64,000 nt of DNA from Orientallactaga sibirica (lineage: Eukaryota > Chordata > Mammalia > Rodentia > Dipodidae). The notes under the pieces are model-generated. The model was given only the letters and a program-made list of their open reading frames with translations, was not told the DNA's origin and searched no databases. Each line of letters opens with the position of its first letter. Position 1 is the stretch's first letter. Positions 10,942-22,980 of this stretch are shown here, piece after piece. The stretch spans positions 15,452,501 to 15,516,500 of the forward strand of contig JAEOAD010000024.1 of NCBI GenBank assembly GCA_036365145.1, written 5' to 3'. The position numbers and the translations under genes are program-made.

Positions 10942-11655
10942 AACCTTCATATTTTTCAAAGAACATAAATTATGGAAATTTTCAAAGATGATGTTTATAT
11001 CTTAAAATAACATGGTAATATTTTGTTACAAATATCTTATACATATCCTTAATATGGATATACATAAATCCATAATATTGATAATCCACAGAGTTGGGGA
11101 AAGAGGGAAAGAGTCAGCAGAGAAGTAGACAATGCCAACATTTCTCTTTACTTTCTCGTTTACTACATCCAAACTGTAGAAGGTGGTGGTAATATTTTAC
11201 TTTGCATTTTTCTTCTCACATCACTTAAAGATGTATCTCTCAAAACGGACTTGTTATAAAATGATACATAACTGTATGTTTAGAGAAGTTATGATTGTAC
11301 AATGGAAAATTTTCAAAATTAGACTTTGATTTTTCTGTGCTTCATATTTTGTAGAAGTCAGAAAGAATGGTTAACTGTGTGCGTTGACTATAGAGGACAG
11401 TACTGTTCATTGCAAAAAAAGAACTGTTCATTCTTTTTTCATGTCACTCATTTTCTCCCACAATGGATCTGACATCAACTCTCGATTCTGGAAGTGTTAC
11501 ATTTCACACCTGTGTGCCCACATATAATTTAATTTAAACATTGAATATGCTGAAGAAATGCTTTCTGTCCTTATTTATCCAATGAGAGAGCTTTTGAAAA
11601 AATATTTGCTATTACCCTGTGTCTTATATTAATGATGCTAAAAATGAATTAAAAT
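10942..11655. other. Unassigned stretch
   Basis: AT-rich; nothing recognised on either strand. Confidence 0.5.
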
Positions 11656-11990
11656 GGTTACCATGGCTGGTGATATGGCTCAGCAGAGCCCATGCCATTT
11701 AAACATGTGAGTCAGAGACCACCACATTTGACTCACTAGACTCAAAATGTCAGGGAACAGCCATGTATCTACATGACCCCAATCTGTGGAGGAAGAGACT
11801 GGAGAATCACTGGGGTTTGGCAATGAACAGCAGCTCTGGGTTGTGGAAAAGGCCACTATTTCAAGGAAATATGCAGATGAGCTCTAAAAGAATGCTATCC
11901 GATGTTCTCCTACCTCTGCATGCATATGTGTAGGACGCCCAGTGGCATATACACCTGCATATAACACACATCACACACCACACCACACAC
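11656..11990 (+). repeat. Old B4-type composite SINE
   Basis: Head GGCTGGTGATATGGCTCAGC, a degraded B1-like middle, and a CA-rich 3' end (about 11962-12000). Diverged. Confidence 0.55.
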
Positions 11991-12681
11991 ATGCTCCACA
12001 CCCTCACCACACAATGGCTGAACTGCCTATATAACCACTCAAAATTCCACTTATCTGAGCTATGCGTCTTAAAGAAACACGGTCACATTACAACACTTCC
12101 TATGGCATTTACTTTCTAGTTTAAATCAAGTGACATATCTTTCTATGAGGCAAAATATTGGTGGTAAGTTCTCCCTAGTATGGAAAGGTATACTGTGAGA
12201 GGTTCTTTTAAAGCCTTTGGACAAATTGGCTCCATCATTTAAACTGTTCACATATGTACATCTTGTATGCCAATCTATTTCTCAGTGAGTTGGAGAATTT
12301 AAAGATATTCACAGAAATAAAATTAACAAGGTTTGGAAAATATTTATAATTGGACACCAACCTGTAAACTCCTTCTTGCTATAGCCTTTATTTATTGGGG
12401 CTTATAACTCAGTACCTGATGCCTGACTAAGGAGGAGTTGATGTTGGAGGAGTGAAGCATTAAATGTGATTGTTGTTAAGGTTTCTTTTTTATTTGGGCT
12501 TGAAGTATCTCTTTACAGCGGTCACAAGCCACATAGTCTTTCTCTAGGTACACCATGACTTGGGGAAAGCTGGTTCAGGTGTGTGTCAGGGGAGATACAA
12601 GGAGGGAAAAAGCCAAAATATGCCAAACAGAGAATATTATTGGAATTCCCACAGATATTAGAAGTGATCAGGAATGATTTA
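11991..12681. other. Unassigned stretch
   Basis: No repeat or gene recognised. Confidence 0.5.
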
Positions 12682-13022
12682 TGTTGTAGTTACCATCATA
12701 TTGTTGGGACAAAACACCAGGTCAGAAGCAGTTGATTATAGCAAGGATTTATGTGGGCTTTTCAGTCTCAGGGGAAGCATCATAATGGCAGGGGAAAGGA
12801 TGGCATGAGCAGAGGCTGGACGTCTCCTCTGACATAGCAGGTGTAAACAGCAACAGGAGAATGAGCCAACTAACACTTGCAAGCTAGGAATTAGTAAACC
12901 TCGATGTTCACACCCAGTAGCACACCTCCTCCAGTAAGGCTCCACCTCTGCAATTGGCACCAGCTGGGTTCAGGCATTCAGAACACATGAGTTTATGGGG
13001 GACATCTCACATAAACCACCAC
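12682..13022 (-). mobile_element. Solo MaLR-type LTR
   Basis: Starts TGTTGTAGTTACC and ends near ATAAACCACCACCA, the reversed TGTGGTGGTTTAT end of MaLR LTRs. Contains GGGGAAGCATCATAATGGCA and CACACCTCCTCCAGTAAGGC, shared with the other minus-strand LTRs here. No second LTR or internal part adjoins it. No clear 5-bp duplication. Confidence 0.75.
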
Positions 13023-13758
13023 CACTCATGAGAAGTCTATATGTGGAATACTTAAAAACTAAGGGGACATAAGAGACAGATGGGAGGGAAGAAGAGGAGA
13101 GAGGAGGGAGGGAAAACATTGTCTACATCAAGGTCCTTTTGGTTTCCATGTAGGAACTGTGGATTCACTGAAATATATTCACATGACTTTGCTGTTGAAC
13201 ATAATGTTCTTTTCTTTCATGGTCAGTAGCTGTGAGATTTGCTGAGTCAGTGTAATAAAGAGCAAGCAGGCTCTACCACCTCCGTGCAAGAAAGGGAAGT
13301 TTGAACTAGTCCAAAGGTGACAGGTCTCCACTGGCTTTCAAGCAACTTATGTTGAACTTAAACATGAATACTGAGGCAATGACTGTATTTAACAAATATA
13401 ATTTGTGCTTCTGATTTTGTTGATTGAAGTTTTGATAAACTTCTTGATTTTTGTTTGTCCTTGCAGAAAGCTTTCAAACATCATGCCTTTGCTTTCTCAT
13501 GCTTGCAAATTAGGATAGTCATCAAACAGCCTACACAATGAAATTTAAATGCTAGGTGTGCCCTGGGGAGGCAGAGGCAGAGGCAGGGATATCATTAGAC
13601 TAGACTAGATACAACCACCCTGCCTCCAAAAACATTTTTCCCCAAAGTAGTATTTTCTGGGAAGAATGGCCAGCTTCACCAATGGATATGTTTTATGTTT
13701 TAGTATTTGATCAACAGTTTCACATTATATATGTGTATGTATGTGTATATATTTATGT

Positions 13759-13802
<44 letters not shown>
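13759..13802. repeat. (GATA)n microsatellite
   Basis: About eleven perfect units, preceded by TATG-rich sequence. Confidence 0.95.
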
Positions 13803-13916
13803 TGTTTTCACTCACAAACTTCTAGAAGTATCTTTTTGGATACTGAAATTTTGCATTTTATTATACTTCTTACCCTATGATTAATGACTGAAGCATGCAC
13901 ACACAACTCCTCTAAA

Positions 13917-13924
<8 letters not shown>

Positions 13925-13947
<23 letters not shown>
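13925..13947. repeat. (TA)n microsatellite
   Basis: About eleven TA units after an A-run. Confidence 0.9.
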
Positions 13948-14722
13948 GTATGTCAGGAGTGTTCAATAATCCTGGGATTTTCAAGTAGTTGAGCCTTTGA
14001 AAAAGGCACTTTAGAAGTCAACCTTTGGACTCATTTTGTAGTGTGGGAATCATAAGCTCTCCATTAAAGAAGCAGAAATGAAAAACAAGGGAATCATTGT
14101 TATATGAAGATGACTCAAGTCAATCCAAAAAGTAATATTTCTTTCTTAAGCTGAGACTCTCAGTAGTCTCTGAGACAAATTTCTCCATCCCCATAACCCT
14201 CACACTCTCTCAGTTAATCCTGACTTTTATCCTGCACAGTAAACTGTATTGTAACTTTTTTTAATGTAGATGTGAAATTAGAGTCAGGTCTAAAATGAAC
14301 TCCAGTGCTCTTAGCACTTGTCACTCTTCTGTGGAATTACAGAGGGACTCTGAAATATTATACCACGGAGAAGGAATATAAGAGCAATTTCTTAGCGTGA
14401 GCCTGCATATATCTTCTTATTATTATTGGAAAGTATTAATGCCAAACAGTCACTTCAAGTATTATAGGATGCCATATGACTCATGTAAGTAAAACTCAGA
14501 TTTCTTGAAACAAATTCATAAAAGAAGCACATTGCAATCAAAAAGCAGATGCTTTGTGGTGTCAACCTGAATACAAATGGTCATACCCCTGAAAGCAACA
14601 GTACCACATAAATTATTTGAGTATCTAAAGAGGTTAATGGTGTTAGAAAGGTATTAAAAATGTTGCTCTGCCAACAAATAAATATCTAACAGATAACAGA
14701 GGAAAATAAAAACTTGGCTGCC

Positions 14723-15083
14723 AGCTTCCTGATTGACTGATCCCTGAGTTCCCAATTCCTTGATCTCCTATGTCCAAGTGTACCTGCAAAGAGTGGGTAG
14801 GCCAGAGTTCCTAGTTCATTCCCCACTTCCCAGTTTCCCATCCCTGGTACCCCTGATGCTGGTATGTGATGACCTGGACCCTGTGTGCATGCTACAGAAG
14901 TAGGCCTTTTGCTGTGGCTTCCTGATTGACAAGACTCTGGGTCCCCAGCTCCTGTATCACCTGCCCCAGAGGGTAAGCTCCTAGAGAGAATAGGCCAGAG
15001 CTCCTGGTTAGTGTCCTACCTCCCAGTTCCCCAGGTATTCTTGTTGTACTGGTAACCTCCACAATCTGTGCATCTGCAGTTAC
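14723..15083 (+). promoter_or_regulatory. Two tandem L1 5' UTR monomers
   Basis: GCTTCCTGATTGAC starts at 14723 and again at 14917, a period of 194 bp. The two units then track each other through GTA/GGCCAGAG(T/C)TCCT, CC(A/T)...TCCCAGTT and TG(T)GCAT...CAG. They are clearly diverged (I judge 70-80% identity by eye). In mouse L1, tandem 5' monomers of about 200 bp act as the promoter, so this is likely the decayed promoter of this L1. Promoter activity is inferred. Confidence 0.75.
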
Positions 15084-15479
15084 TCCATTCTACTCGTATC
15101 CTGTTCAAATTTAAAACAGAACACTCAGTGAAGATCCTACCAATACAAATACTTGCTTCCTCCTCAATAAAATAAGACCTTTACTCTGAGATAGGTAGAC
15201 CACAATGCAAAAGAATAAAAAGAAAAGAAAAAGGAAAAAGAAAAATATAAAGTCCGAAAGCTGAGGGATCTCCAAGAATGCCTAGTCCTACAATGGAAGC
15301 CTCCAATTAAAACATAGAGATAACAGAAATTGAATCCCAAAATGAAAACTAAAGAAACTATGTGACCCTACCAGATGAAATGCTGAACTCAAAGGAAATC
15401 ATCAAAAACCCTACAATCACATAAATGAAATTGAGCAGAATTACCTCTTAGAGCACACAACTTTTGTTACTAGGCTTAA

Positions 15480-16330
15480 CTTAATTGAATAAAGCTAGAG
15501 AAGCCTCAAAAAAGAGATAAATGAATTAAGAGAAAACAAATAGAGGATCTCAATAACCAGCTGACTAAACTTAATGAAGACATGGTCAAATGGAAGAATG
15601 AATTCCAGGAAGCATCAGGAAAATCAGACCTAGACCTAATATGGTGCCTCAAAAAAGAGATGGACACAAAAATCAAGTAGAGCTTTTAAAAACCTCTCTG
15701 GAAGCCCTCAGTAATAGTGTCACTCATGTGCAGTACAGAACCTCTGAGCTAGAAAACAAGACAGAAGACATTAATCAGGAGCCCAAACACTTTTCTAAGC
15801 TCAAAAAAATCATTTGAACAGAATATCAGGGAACTTTGGGTTACCCTAAAAGGACCAAACATCTGGATCAAGGATATACCAGAAGGAGAGGAAATCCAGG
15901 CCAGAGGCCTAGAGACCATATTCGACAAAATTATTGAAGAAAAATTTCCCAATCTCACAAAAGAGATGCCCATTCAGATAGAAGAAGTTTATAGAGCACC
16001 AAACAGAACCAAAGAAGAAGCTCTCCAAGGCACATCATAGTTAAAATTCTAAACAACGAAAACAAAGAGAGAGAGTACTAACAGCACCAAGGGAGAAACA
16101 ACTCATTACATACAAAGGCAATGTCATCAGAATTACCTCACATTTCTCAATGGAAACCCTGAAAGCTAGAAGGACCTGCAATGGAACACTTCAAACTCTA
16201 AAAATCTATGGCTTCCAACCCAAACTGCTGTACCCAGTGAAAGCCACCTCATAATAGGTGGTGAAAGGAAGTTTTTCCATGATAAAAGTCAACTCTATGA
16301 TTACATGAACAAAAAGCCAAACCTACAGAG
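15480..16330 (+). pseudogene. L1 ORF1 remnant
   Basis: Plus-strand translation gives L1 ORF1-type pieces: KETT/KKSFEQNIRELW-like sequence near 15800, IKDIPEGEE near 15870-15897 and EVYRAPNRTKEEA near 15986-16024, the RNA-binding (RRM and C-terminal) core of ORF1p. ORF1p is the RNA-binding chaperone of L1 ribonucleoproteins. Stops and shifts break the frame repeatedly, for example just after GTS at about 16038. The long frame on the other strand at 15749-15973 is antisense noise. Confidence 0.75.
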
Positions 16331-17234
16331 AATGCTTTATGGAATGCTACACACAGAAGAGTCAAACAACCAATCTCAAGAGCCAACAAGAAGAAGATCA
16401 CAATAACCAAAAAACTAGAGCAAGCTCAAAAATATATAAAACACAGGAAAACACCAACCCCCCCCCCCAAAGCAGCCTATCATGGCAGAGATTAAATCAA
16501 CTCAGTTATAACCTTAAATATTAACAGTCTTAACCTCCCCATCAAAAGACACAATTTAACAGGGCGGATCAGAAAAATTGACCCTTATAGCTTCTGTCTT
16601 CAAGATACCCACTACCACTAAAGACAGACACTGCCTCAGGGTGAAAGGATGGAAAATGTTATTCCAAGCAAATGGAAATAAGAAACAAGCAGGCGTTGCT
16701 ATATGAATATCTGATAAAATAGCCTTCTAACCAAAAGTAATCAAAAAGGACAAAGTAGGCCACTTCTTACTCATCAAGGTAAAAATCCAACATGAAGACT
16801 TAACAATAATAAATCTATATCTATCAAACACAGGTGCACTACAGTTTATAAAACAAAACTTACTTGACAACAAAACAGAAATAAACTCCAACACCATTAT
16901 AGTCAGAGACTTCAATACTGCCCTGTCATCAATAGACATATCATCTAAGCAGAAAATCAACAGGGAAATAATAGAGCTCAACAACACTATAGATAAAATA
17001 GACCTAACAGACATCTAAAGAACATTCCACCTCAATTATAAGTATACACATTCTTCTTTGCACCCCATTGAACCTTCTCCAAAATGATCATCTATTAGGC
17101 CATAAAGCAGGCCTCCATAAATACAGAAAAATTGAAGTAACTTCCTGCATCATATCAGATCACAATGCTTTAACACTAGAAATTAGCAATGAGAGACACA
17201 TGATGAATTCGAGCAGCTCCTGCAGACTGAACAA

Positions 17235-17237
17235 CAT

Positions 17238-17288
<51 letters not shown>

Positions 17289-17429
17289 TTTTGATGGATG
17301 GTCTTGCTCTAGCCCAGGCTGACCTGTAATTCACTATGTAGTCTCAGGGTGGCCTCAAACTCATGGCTATCCTCCTACCTCTATCTCCCAAGTGCTGGGA
17401 TTAAAGGTGTGTGCCACCATACCTGGCTA
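17235..17429 (-). repeat. B1-type SINE with expanded TTTA tail, in L1 ORF2
   Basis: (TTTA)n at 17235-17292 is the grown reversed tail; the body runs GATGGTCTTGCTCTAGCCCA to CCACCATACCTGGCT. AACAACA before and AACCAACA after suggest the target duplication. Confidence 0.9.
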
Positions 17430-18523
17430 ACCAACACACTTTTAAACATGGAGTGGGTTGTAGAAGAAAACCCAACTTTCCCAAATTATGGGACACAATG
17501 AAGGCAGTCCTAATTGGTAAAGTAATTGCACTAAATGCCTCCATAACAAAAATGGAGAGATCCCAAATTAATAAACTAAATATCCACTGAAAGGCATTGG
17601 AAAAACAAGAAGAATCCAACCCTAAGAGCTCCAGATGGAAAGGAATAATCAAGATCAGAGCAGAAAATAATGAATTGGAAACTAAGAAAAAAATTAAGAA
17701 AATTGATGAAATTAATTGATAAACAAGATTGATAAACTCTTGGTCAATTTGATCAAAGAGAGAGAGAGAGAGTTATCAGATTGACAAAATCAGAAATGAA
17801 AAGGGAGCAATCACAACAGAGATCTGGAACAAGACAGGGGTACCCACTCTCACCACTGCTCTTCAACATAGGATGAGAAGTATGAGTCAAAGTAATAAGA
17901 CAGGAAAAAGATATAAAAGGGATACAAATTGGAGAGGAAGAAGTCAAATTAGCCCTATTTGCAGATGACATGATCCAATACATATGAAACCCAAAAGTCT
18001 CCACCTCCAAACTTCTACAGATGATTAATTCCTTCAGCAATGTGGCAGGATACAAAATCAATGAACAAAAATCAGTAGCCTTTCTATATGCAAAGGAAAA
18101 ATATACAGAGAAAGACATCAGCTAAGCTGTTTCATTTTCAATAGCCACGAAATAATCAAATATCTGGAATAACACTAACCAAGGATGGGAAGACCTATAT
18201 AATAAAAACATAAAAACACTCAAAAAAGAAAATGAGAAGGACATGAGCAGATGGAAAGACCTCCTGTGGTTCTGGATAGGTAGAATTAATGTTGTGAAAA
18301 TGGCAATTCTACCAAAAGCATTATACATATATCATGCAATACCAATAAAAATTTCAACATCATTCTTCATAGAAATAGAGAAAGTAATCTCAAAATTCAT
18401 ACGAATGGCAGCAGGCCTCAGATATCTAAACATATCCCTGGGGGGGGCACCTCTGGATTTATCACCATACCTGATCTAATTTAAAGCTATGCTACAAATC
18501 CATAGCAATAAAAACAGCATAAT

Positions 18524-18799
18524 GGGCTGGAGAGATGGCTTAGCAGTTAAGGCGCCTGCCTGCTAAGCCTAAAAACGCTGGTTCCAATCTCCAGCGGTTC
18601 CAATCTCCAGGTCCCACGTTTAGCCAGATGCAAAGTGATGCAAGGGCTCAATGCCACACTTGGCCACAAGGGGGCACACACATCTGGATTTTGTTCACAG
18701 CAGCTGAGACTGCTGGCGCGCCCATCTCTGTCTCCCTCTCCCTCTCCATCTATCTCTCTGTGTGTCTCTCTCCAAAAATAAATAAAATAATAACAAAAA
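18524..18799 (+). repeat. DIP-type SINE, long form with duplicated B-box region, in L1 ORF2
   Basis: Head GGGCTGGAGAGATGGCTTAG. The unit GGTTCCAATCTCCAG occurs twice in tandem (18580-18595 and 18596-18610), doubling the B-box region. A long-form insert (ATGCAAAGTGATGCAAGGGC) follows, then a CT-rich block and AAATAAATAAAA tail. Confidence 0.9.
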
Positions 18800-20984
18800 T
18801 AAAGCATAGTACTGGCAGAAAAAAAAACAGACATATAGACCAATGGAACAGAATTGAAGACCCAGCTCTTAGGTCAAGTAACTACAGCTACTTGATCTTT
18901 GTCAAAGGTGCCAATAATGTAGACTTGAGAAAAGACAGCTCTTTAGCAAATGGTGTTGGACAAGTTGGATAACCACATGTAGAAAAATGAAACTAGACCC
19001 AGTCATCTCACCACAAACAAAAATCAACTCCAAATGGATTAAAGACTTCAATGTAAAACCTGAGACTTTCAACTATTGGAATATAAGACAGGAGGAAATG
19101 TCAAAAAAAAAAAAAAAAATAGGAGTAGGGAAGGACTTCCTGAACAAAACCTCAGTAGCCCAGCAATTTAAACAATTGCTCAACCAATGGGATCTCATGA
19201 AGCTAAAACTCTTTTGCATAGACAAAGATACTATAAGCAGAGCCAATAGATTACCCACAGAATGAGAGAAAATCTTCATCAGTTATACCTCTGACAGCGG
19301 TCTAATATCTAGAATCTACAAAGAAATAAAAAAACTAAACAATATAAAAAAATCAAACAATCCACTCACAAACGGGGTAGAGAACTGAATAGGGAGTTCT
19401 CATAGAAAGAAATTCAAATGGTTAATACATACTTAGGAACATGTTCAACATCTCTACCCATCAAGGAGATGCAAATTAAAATAATTATGAAATTCCACGC
19501 TACTCCAGTAAGGATGGAAATCGTTAAAAAAAAATGTTGGCAAGGATGTGGAGAAAGAGGAGCCCTCTTTCACTGTTGGTGGGAATGCAAACTTGCACAA
19601 CCACTATGGAAATCGATATGGAGATTCCTGATGAATATAGAATTACCTATACACCTAGTTATTCCCTTACTGGGCATTTACCCTGGATGCTCCACACTTC
19701 ACTAGAGTGATATTTGCTCAGCCATGTCTATAGCTGCTCAATTCATAATAGCTAAGAATTTGAAGTAACCCAGATGCCCACCATTGGACAAATGGATAAT
19801 GAAGTTGTGGTACATTTACATATCAGAATTCTACTCAGCAGTAAGAAATAAAATGATTCAATGAAATTTGTAGGAGAATGGATGGACTTAGAACAGATCA
19901 TACTCAGCGAACACACACAATCCCAGAAAGACAAATGCCACATGTTCTCTCACTCATCTATGGTTCCTAACCTGGATCAGCTTGAGTTGCTGGAATACCG
20001 GTTATGTATGCCTAGACATATCTATTAATGCCAGACAATATGATGGAAGGATTTGGGGGAGGAAAAGGGGACTGTCTGAAAAGTAGGGTTCTGGAGAGGA
20101 TGGGATGAAGCCTAATCTTAAAAAATTTTGGTTCTGATCCTTAACTACCAATACCAGAAATTGGTGCTATCCACACTGGTCTGTTGAACAGAAACACCTA
20201 GGAGGTCCCCAAAGCAAGGCAGGCTTCTGTCAAAGCACTTGATTACCTGCCAGAGGTAAAAGGTAAGACCCTATTGCTATAGCCTTGGTGGGTAACCAAT
20301 GGCTTTGTGATTGGCTAAGACATCCGCTTAGGGAAAGGAACCCATATCTGGAACTAGGAAGCAGCTCAGAATCCTATATAGACAAAGATTATGCTCTCTG
20401 ATGTCAAGCTCCCACTGGTCTCTGGATAAAAGAGGGGCCATGTCCATCACGATCTCTCTAAATAATGACGTTTATCCTATTTAACCCATACTGACAACAC
20501 TCTCTGTTGGAAAATCTGTTTTTCTTTTTCAGAAAGTAGTGAGACCTGAGGAGATAAACCACTCCTTGCCTTTCAGCCAATGCCCAGGGGAAGCCACAGA
20601 GGAACTGCAGAGGAGAGCAAGAGTGTGGCTTCCATGGTGAGCCTGGCAATCAGCACGAGGGTAAAGGAGACAGACACTGAAGTTGATTGCAATCACACTC
20701 ACCAAGGCTCAGGGAATTTTGTGGAAGAGGTGGTAGAAAGATTTTAAGAACCACAGGTTGGCATGGCATATCCAGAGACATTACCTCTCCCTAATATCTG
20801 ACTGCTGCTCCCACAATACATAGCTGACAACCCCATGGGGAATACCAGCAACCCCAGCAGCATGGGGGCAGACTGGTACCAACACATGATGTATCCATAC
20901 AAAATATGTTTTTAATTAAAAAAAATAAAAACCTTATTATGTCATTTTGATGACAAGTGGCATTTGAGAATGAAAACAACAACA

Positions 20985-21742
20985 ACAACAACAACAAACA
21001 ACAACGACAAAAGCCTAATGGCTGGTATTGAGAACCAAGTCAGAAGCCTATGGTTTAGGTCATAGACCCCAGAGGGAAGTGTCCAGTGTTCTTTGGCTAA
21101 AAGGAAAAGTTATGCCTGTCAAAAAAAAGGCTTCTAAATGTCTGTGTTTATCCCCTTTGACCCATATGGCTCTCACTTGGCAAGAGAATCTGCATTTTAC
21201 AGATGGCAGCAAATATCGGGGAGACCCAGGACCCATCAATATGCCAAAAAAAGAAAGCCCAATACCTACCATGAGACAAGTCATCTCTATCACACTTGCC
21301 TGCCCAGCAAACAAGAACAAGGAGCTGGCACGTTAAACCTGAGTCCTGCTTCACTGCTGGCCTGAAAACCTCCTCCGAGGAGGTGGAGACAGCCACTGAG
21401 GAGACTCAACACCCATCAAAGCAGAAAATCACAGGCTGATGAGAGCTCAACACTAAAAAAGACTTATAACATGCCCTCCAAAGCTCAGGGAACATTGCGG
21501 CAGAGGGAGCAGAGAGAATGCAAGAACCATAGAGTAGAGAGGTAGACTCTGAGGCATTGTTCCCCCACCCCAGAGATAGGCGCTTTCATGATCGCATAGT
21601 GATTACCAATAACCCCAATAAGCGGGATCCTTACTGGAATGGGGTAGGTAGAGGGGACATAAGACTATAATGTGATGGGGATATGACAAATTTGCAATCT
21701 GTTCATATAGTAAAGTTCTCGATAAAAAATTTTTAAAAAAAT
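20985..21742 (+). mobile_element. L1 3' UTR, 5'-truncated copy
   Basis: Starts after an (AAC)n stretch (20976-21005). Shares with the upstream L1 the layout of a GGCTCAGGGAA(C)ATTGCGG-like block (21483-21500), TAAGAACC-type sequence and an A-rich end (GATAAAAAATTTTTAAAAAA). Only 3' UTR remains, so the 75-102-codon frames at 21028-21396 are not genes. Confidence 0.65.
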
Positions 21743-21905
21743 GAGCCAGGTGTGGTAGCTCACGCCTTTAATCTCAGGAGGGAGGCTGAGGTAAGAGAAT
21801 CACTGTGAGTTTGAGGTCAGCCTAAGCCTACATAGCGAATTCCAGATCAGCCTGGGCTACAGTGAAACCCTACCTCAAAAACAACAACAACAACAACAAC
21901 AACAA
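21743..21905 (+). repeat. B1-type SINE
   Basis: GAGCCAGGTGTGGTAGCTCA through GTGAAACCCTACCTCAAAAA, with an (AAC)n tail at 21881-21905. Confidence 0.9.
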
Positions 21906-22084
21906 AAGTAAAAAGAAGAAGAAACCCAATACAAGACTGAAGTAGAAAAAATTATACAAAATATTCAAGAGTTTTTGATGCTACTGATAACCTTTAACCT
22001 TTAGGTTAGGTGCCTCTCAATTTGATTGTTAGGAACTCCAATTTCTCTTAAAACTTGCACACACGCACATGCACACGCATGGGT

Positions 22085-22120
<36 letters not shown>

Positions 22121-22641
22121 CTTTATTCTCAGTTTGATTCTTGGTAATCTGAATCCTCAAAGTAACATTAATAGCTAACTTTAAAATAAAATGTTCCTTT
22201 AACAAATATCCTATTTGTAAGGACCTTGGGACCACAACACAGAAGAGTTTCCAAGTATTATGGTATTTTGTAGAAGGCCTCAAAAAAAAAATTAAACATT
22301 TACTTTCTTAATATATATTGCTTCTTTTTCACTAGCATGAGGGTCACAACCATTCATTACCTTTCTCTTATGTGAAGACAAGTAAGTTCACAGTTAAGTA
22401 GAGCCACAGTAAGGTCATATTCAGCTAAATGCTTGAAAGAAACTTGAGCCTCTTCTACAATCTTCTCAGAATGTTGTCATTGTGGCATTATAGGTGTATT
22501 TCAGTAACTTGTTAGTCTGACCCATAATCAGATAATTGTTTCATGTAAAAACTCACCTGCCTAAAAGTATTTAACTAAAGTGTCTTCTATATGACACATG
22601 TGTTCTATAGCACAGCAAACTAAATGAACCTAGTTCATGGT
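21906..22641. other. Unassigned stretch with (CA)n
   Basis: (CA)n at 22086-22115. The rest is AT-rich and unassigned. Confidence 0.5.
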
Positions 22642-22658
22642 CACATGTGGAATTTATA

Positions 22659-22662
22659 TGTG

Positions 22663-22695
<33 letters not shown>

Positions 22696-22963
22696 AAGGC
22701 TCAAGGAAGGGACTAGCTATGGAATCCAACCATTTTTTTTTAAATTTGAGAGAAAGAGAGAGAGAGAGGAAGAGGCAGAGAGAGAATGGGCATGCCAGGG
22801 CCTTTTCAGGCACTGTGAACGAACTCCAGATGCTTGCGCCCCCTTGTGCGCATGTGAGACATTGCATGCTTGTGTCACTTTTGCATCTGGCTAAATGTGG
22901 GACCTGGAGATTTGAACAAGCACCACAGGCAGGTGCCTTAACCGCTAAACCATCTCTCCAGCC
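22659..22963 (-). repeat. DIP-type SINE (long form) with apparent 3' transduction
   Basis: SINE body 22733-22963 in minus orientation, including long-form core (GACATTGCATGCTTGTGTCA) and head AACCGCTAAACCATCTCTCC. Beyond its own tail lie about 40 bp of non-SINE sequence (22692-22731), then an oligo-T run of about 30 (22662-22691). A 17-bp duplication, CACATGTGG(A/T)ATTTATA, at 22642-22658 and 22964-22980 encloses all three, so they inserted together. Confidence 0.85.
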
Positions 22964-22980
22964 CACATGTGGTATTTATA

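Larger units (their letters stand above)
13023..14701. other. Mostly unassigned stretch with two microsatellites
   Basis: A possible old B1 piece lies at about 13553-13630, and a possible MIR-like piece at about 14205-14320 (TCAGTTAATCCTGACTTTTA). Otherwise nothing recognised. Confidence 0.45.
16500..19985 (+). pseudogene. L1 ORF2 remnant (endonuclease and reverse transcriptase)
   Basis: Starts with an LNINSLN-like endonuclease beginning (about 16515-16540). Endonuclease-like pieces continue to about 17180, then a B1, then the linker to a KGAITT-like motif near 17800. Next comes an abrupt jump to the GTRQG(C)P-type motif (about 17828-17850), skipping the fingers and first palm motif. FADD (17958-17969) is the catalytic YADD-equivalent. 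[20 protein letters not shown] lies at about 18262-18320, a DIP-type SINE follows, and then C-terminal pieces such as INSKWIKDFNVKP (19022-19060) and the cysteine-rich end. ORF2p normally has about 1,280 residues; without insertions this copy has only about 3.0 kb. Multiple stops make it inactive. Confidence 0.8.
14715..20921 (+). mobile_element. Nearly full-length L1 retrotransposon, defective
   Basis: Order of parts: two tandem 5' UTR monomers (14723-15083), a 5' UTR/A-rich link, ORF1 remnant (about 15480-16330), ORF2 remnant (about 16500-19985), a long 3' UTR and an A-rich end. ORF2 shows endonuclease-region sequence, a FADD reverse-transcriptase motif (17958-17969) and the cysteine-rich C-terminus (CWQGCGERG... 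HCWWECKL, 19535-19600). Both ORFs carry many stops and frameshifts, and about 0.8 kb of the reverse transcriptase is missing near 17825. A B1 (17235-17429) and a DIP-type SINE (18524-18799) inserted later. A probable target-site duplication, AAAATAAAAACTT, lies at 14702-14714 and, with one extra C, at 20922-20935. L1 encodes the enzymes that copy L1 and SINE RNAs back into DNA; this copy can no longer do so. Confidence 0.85.
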
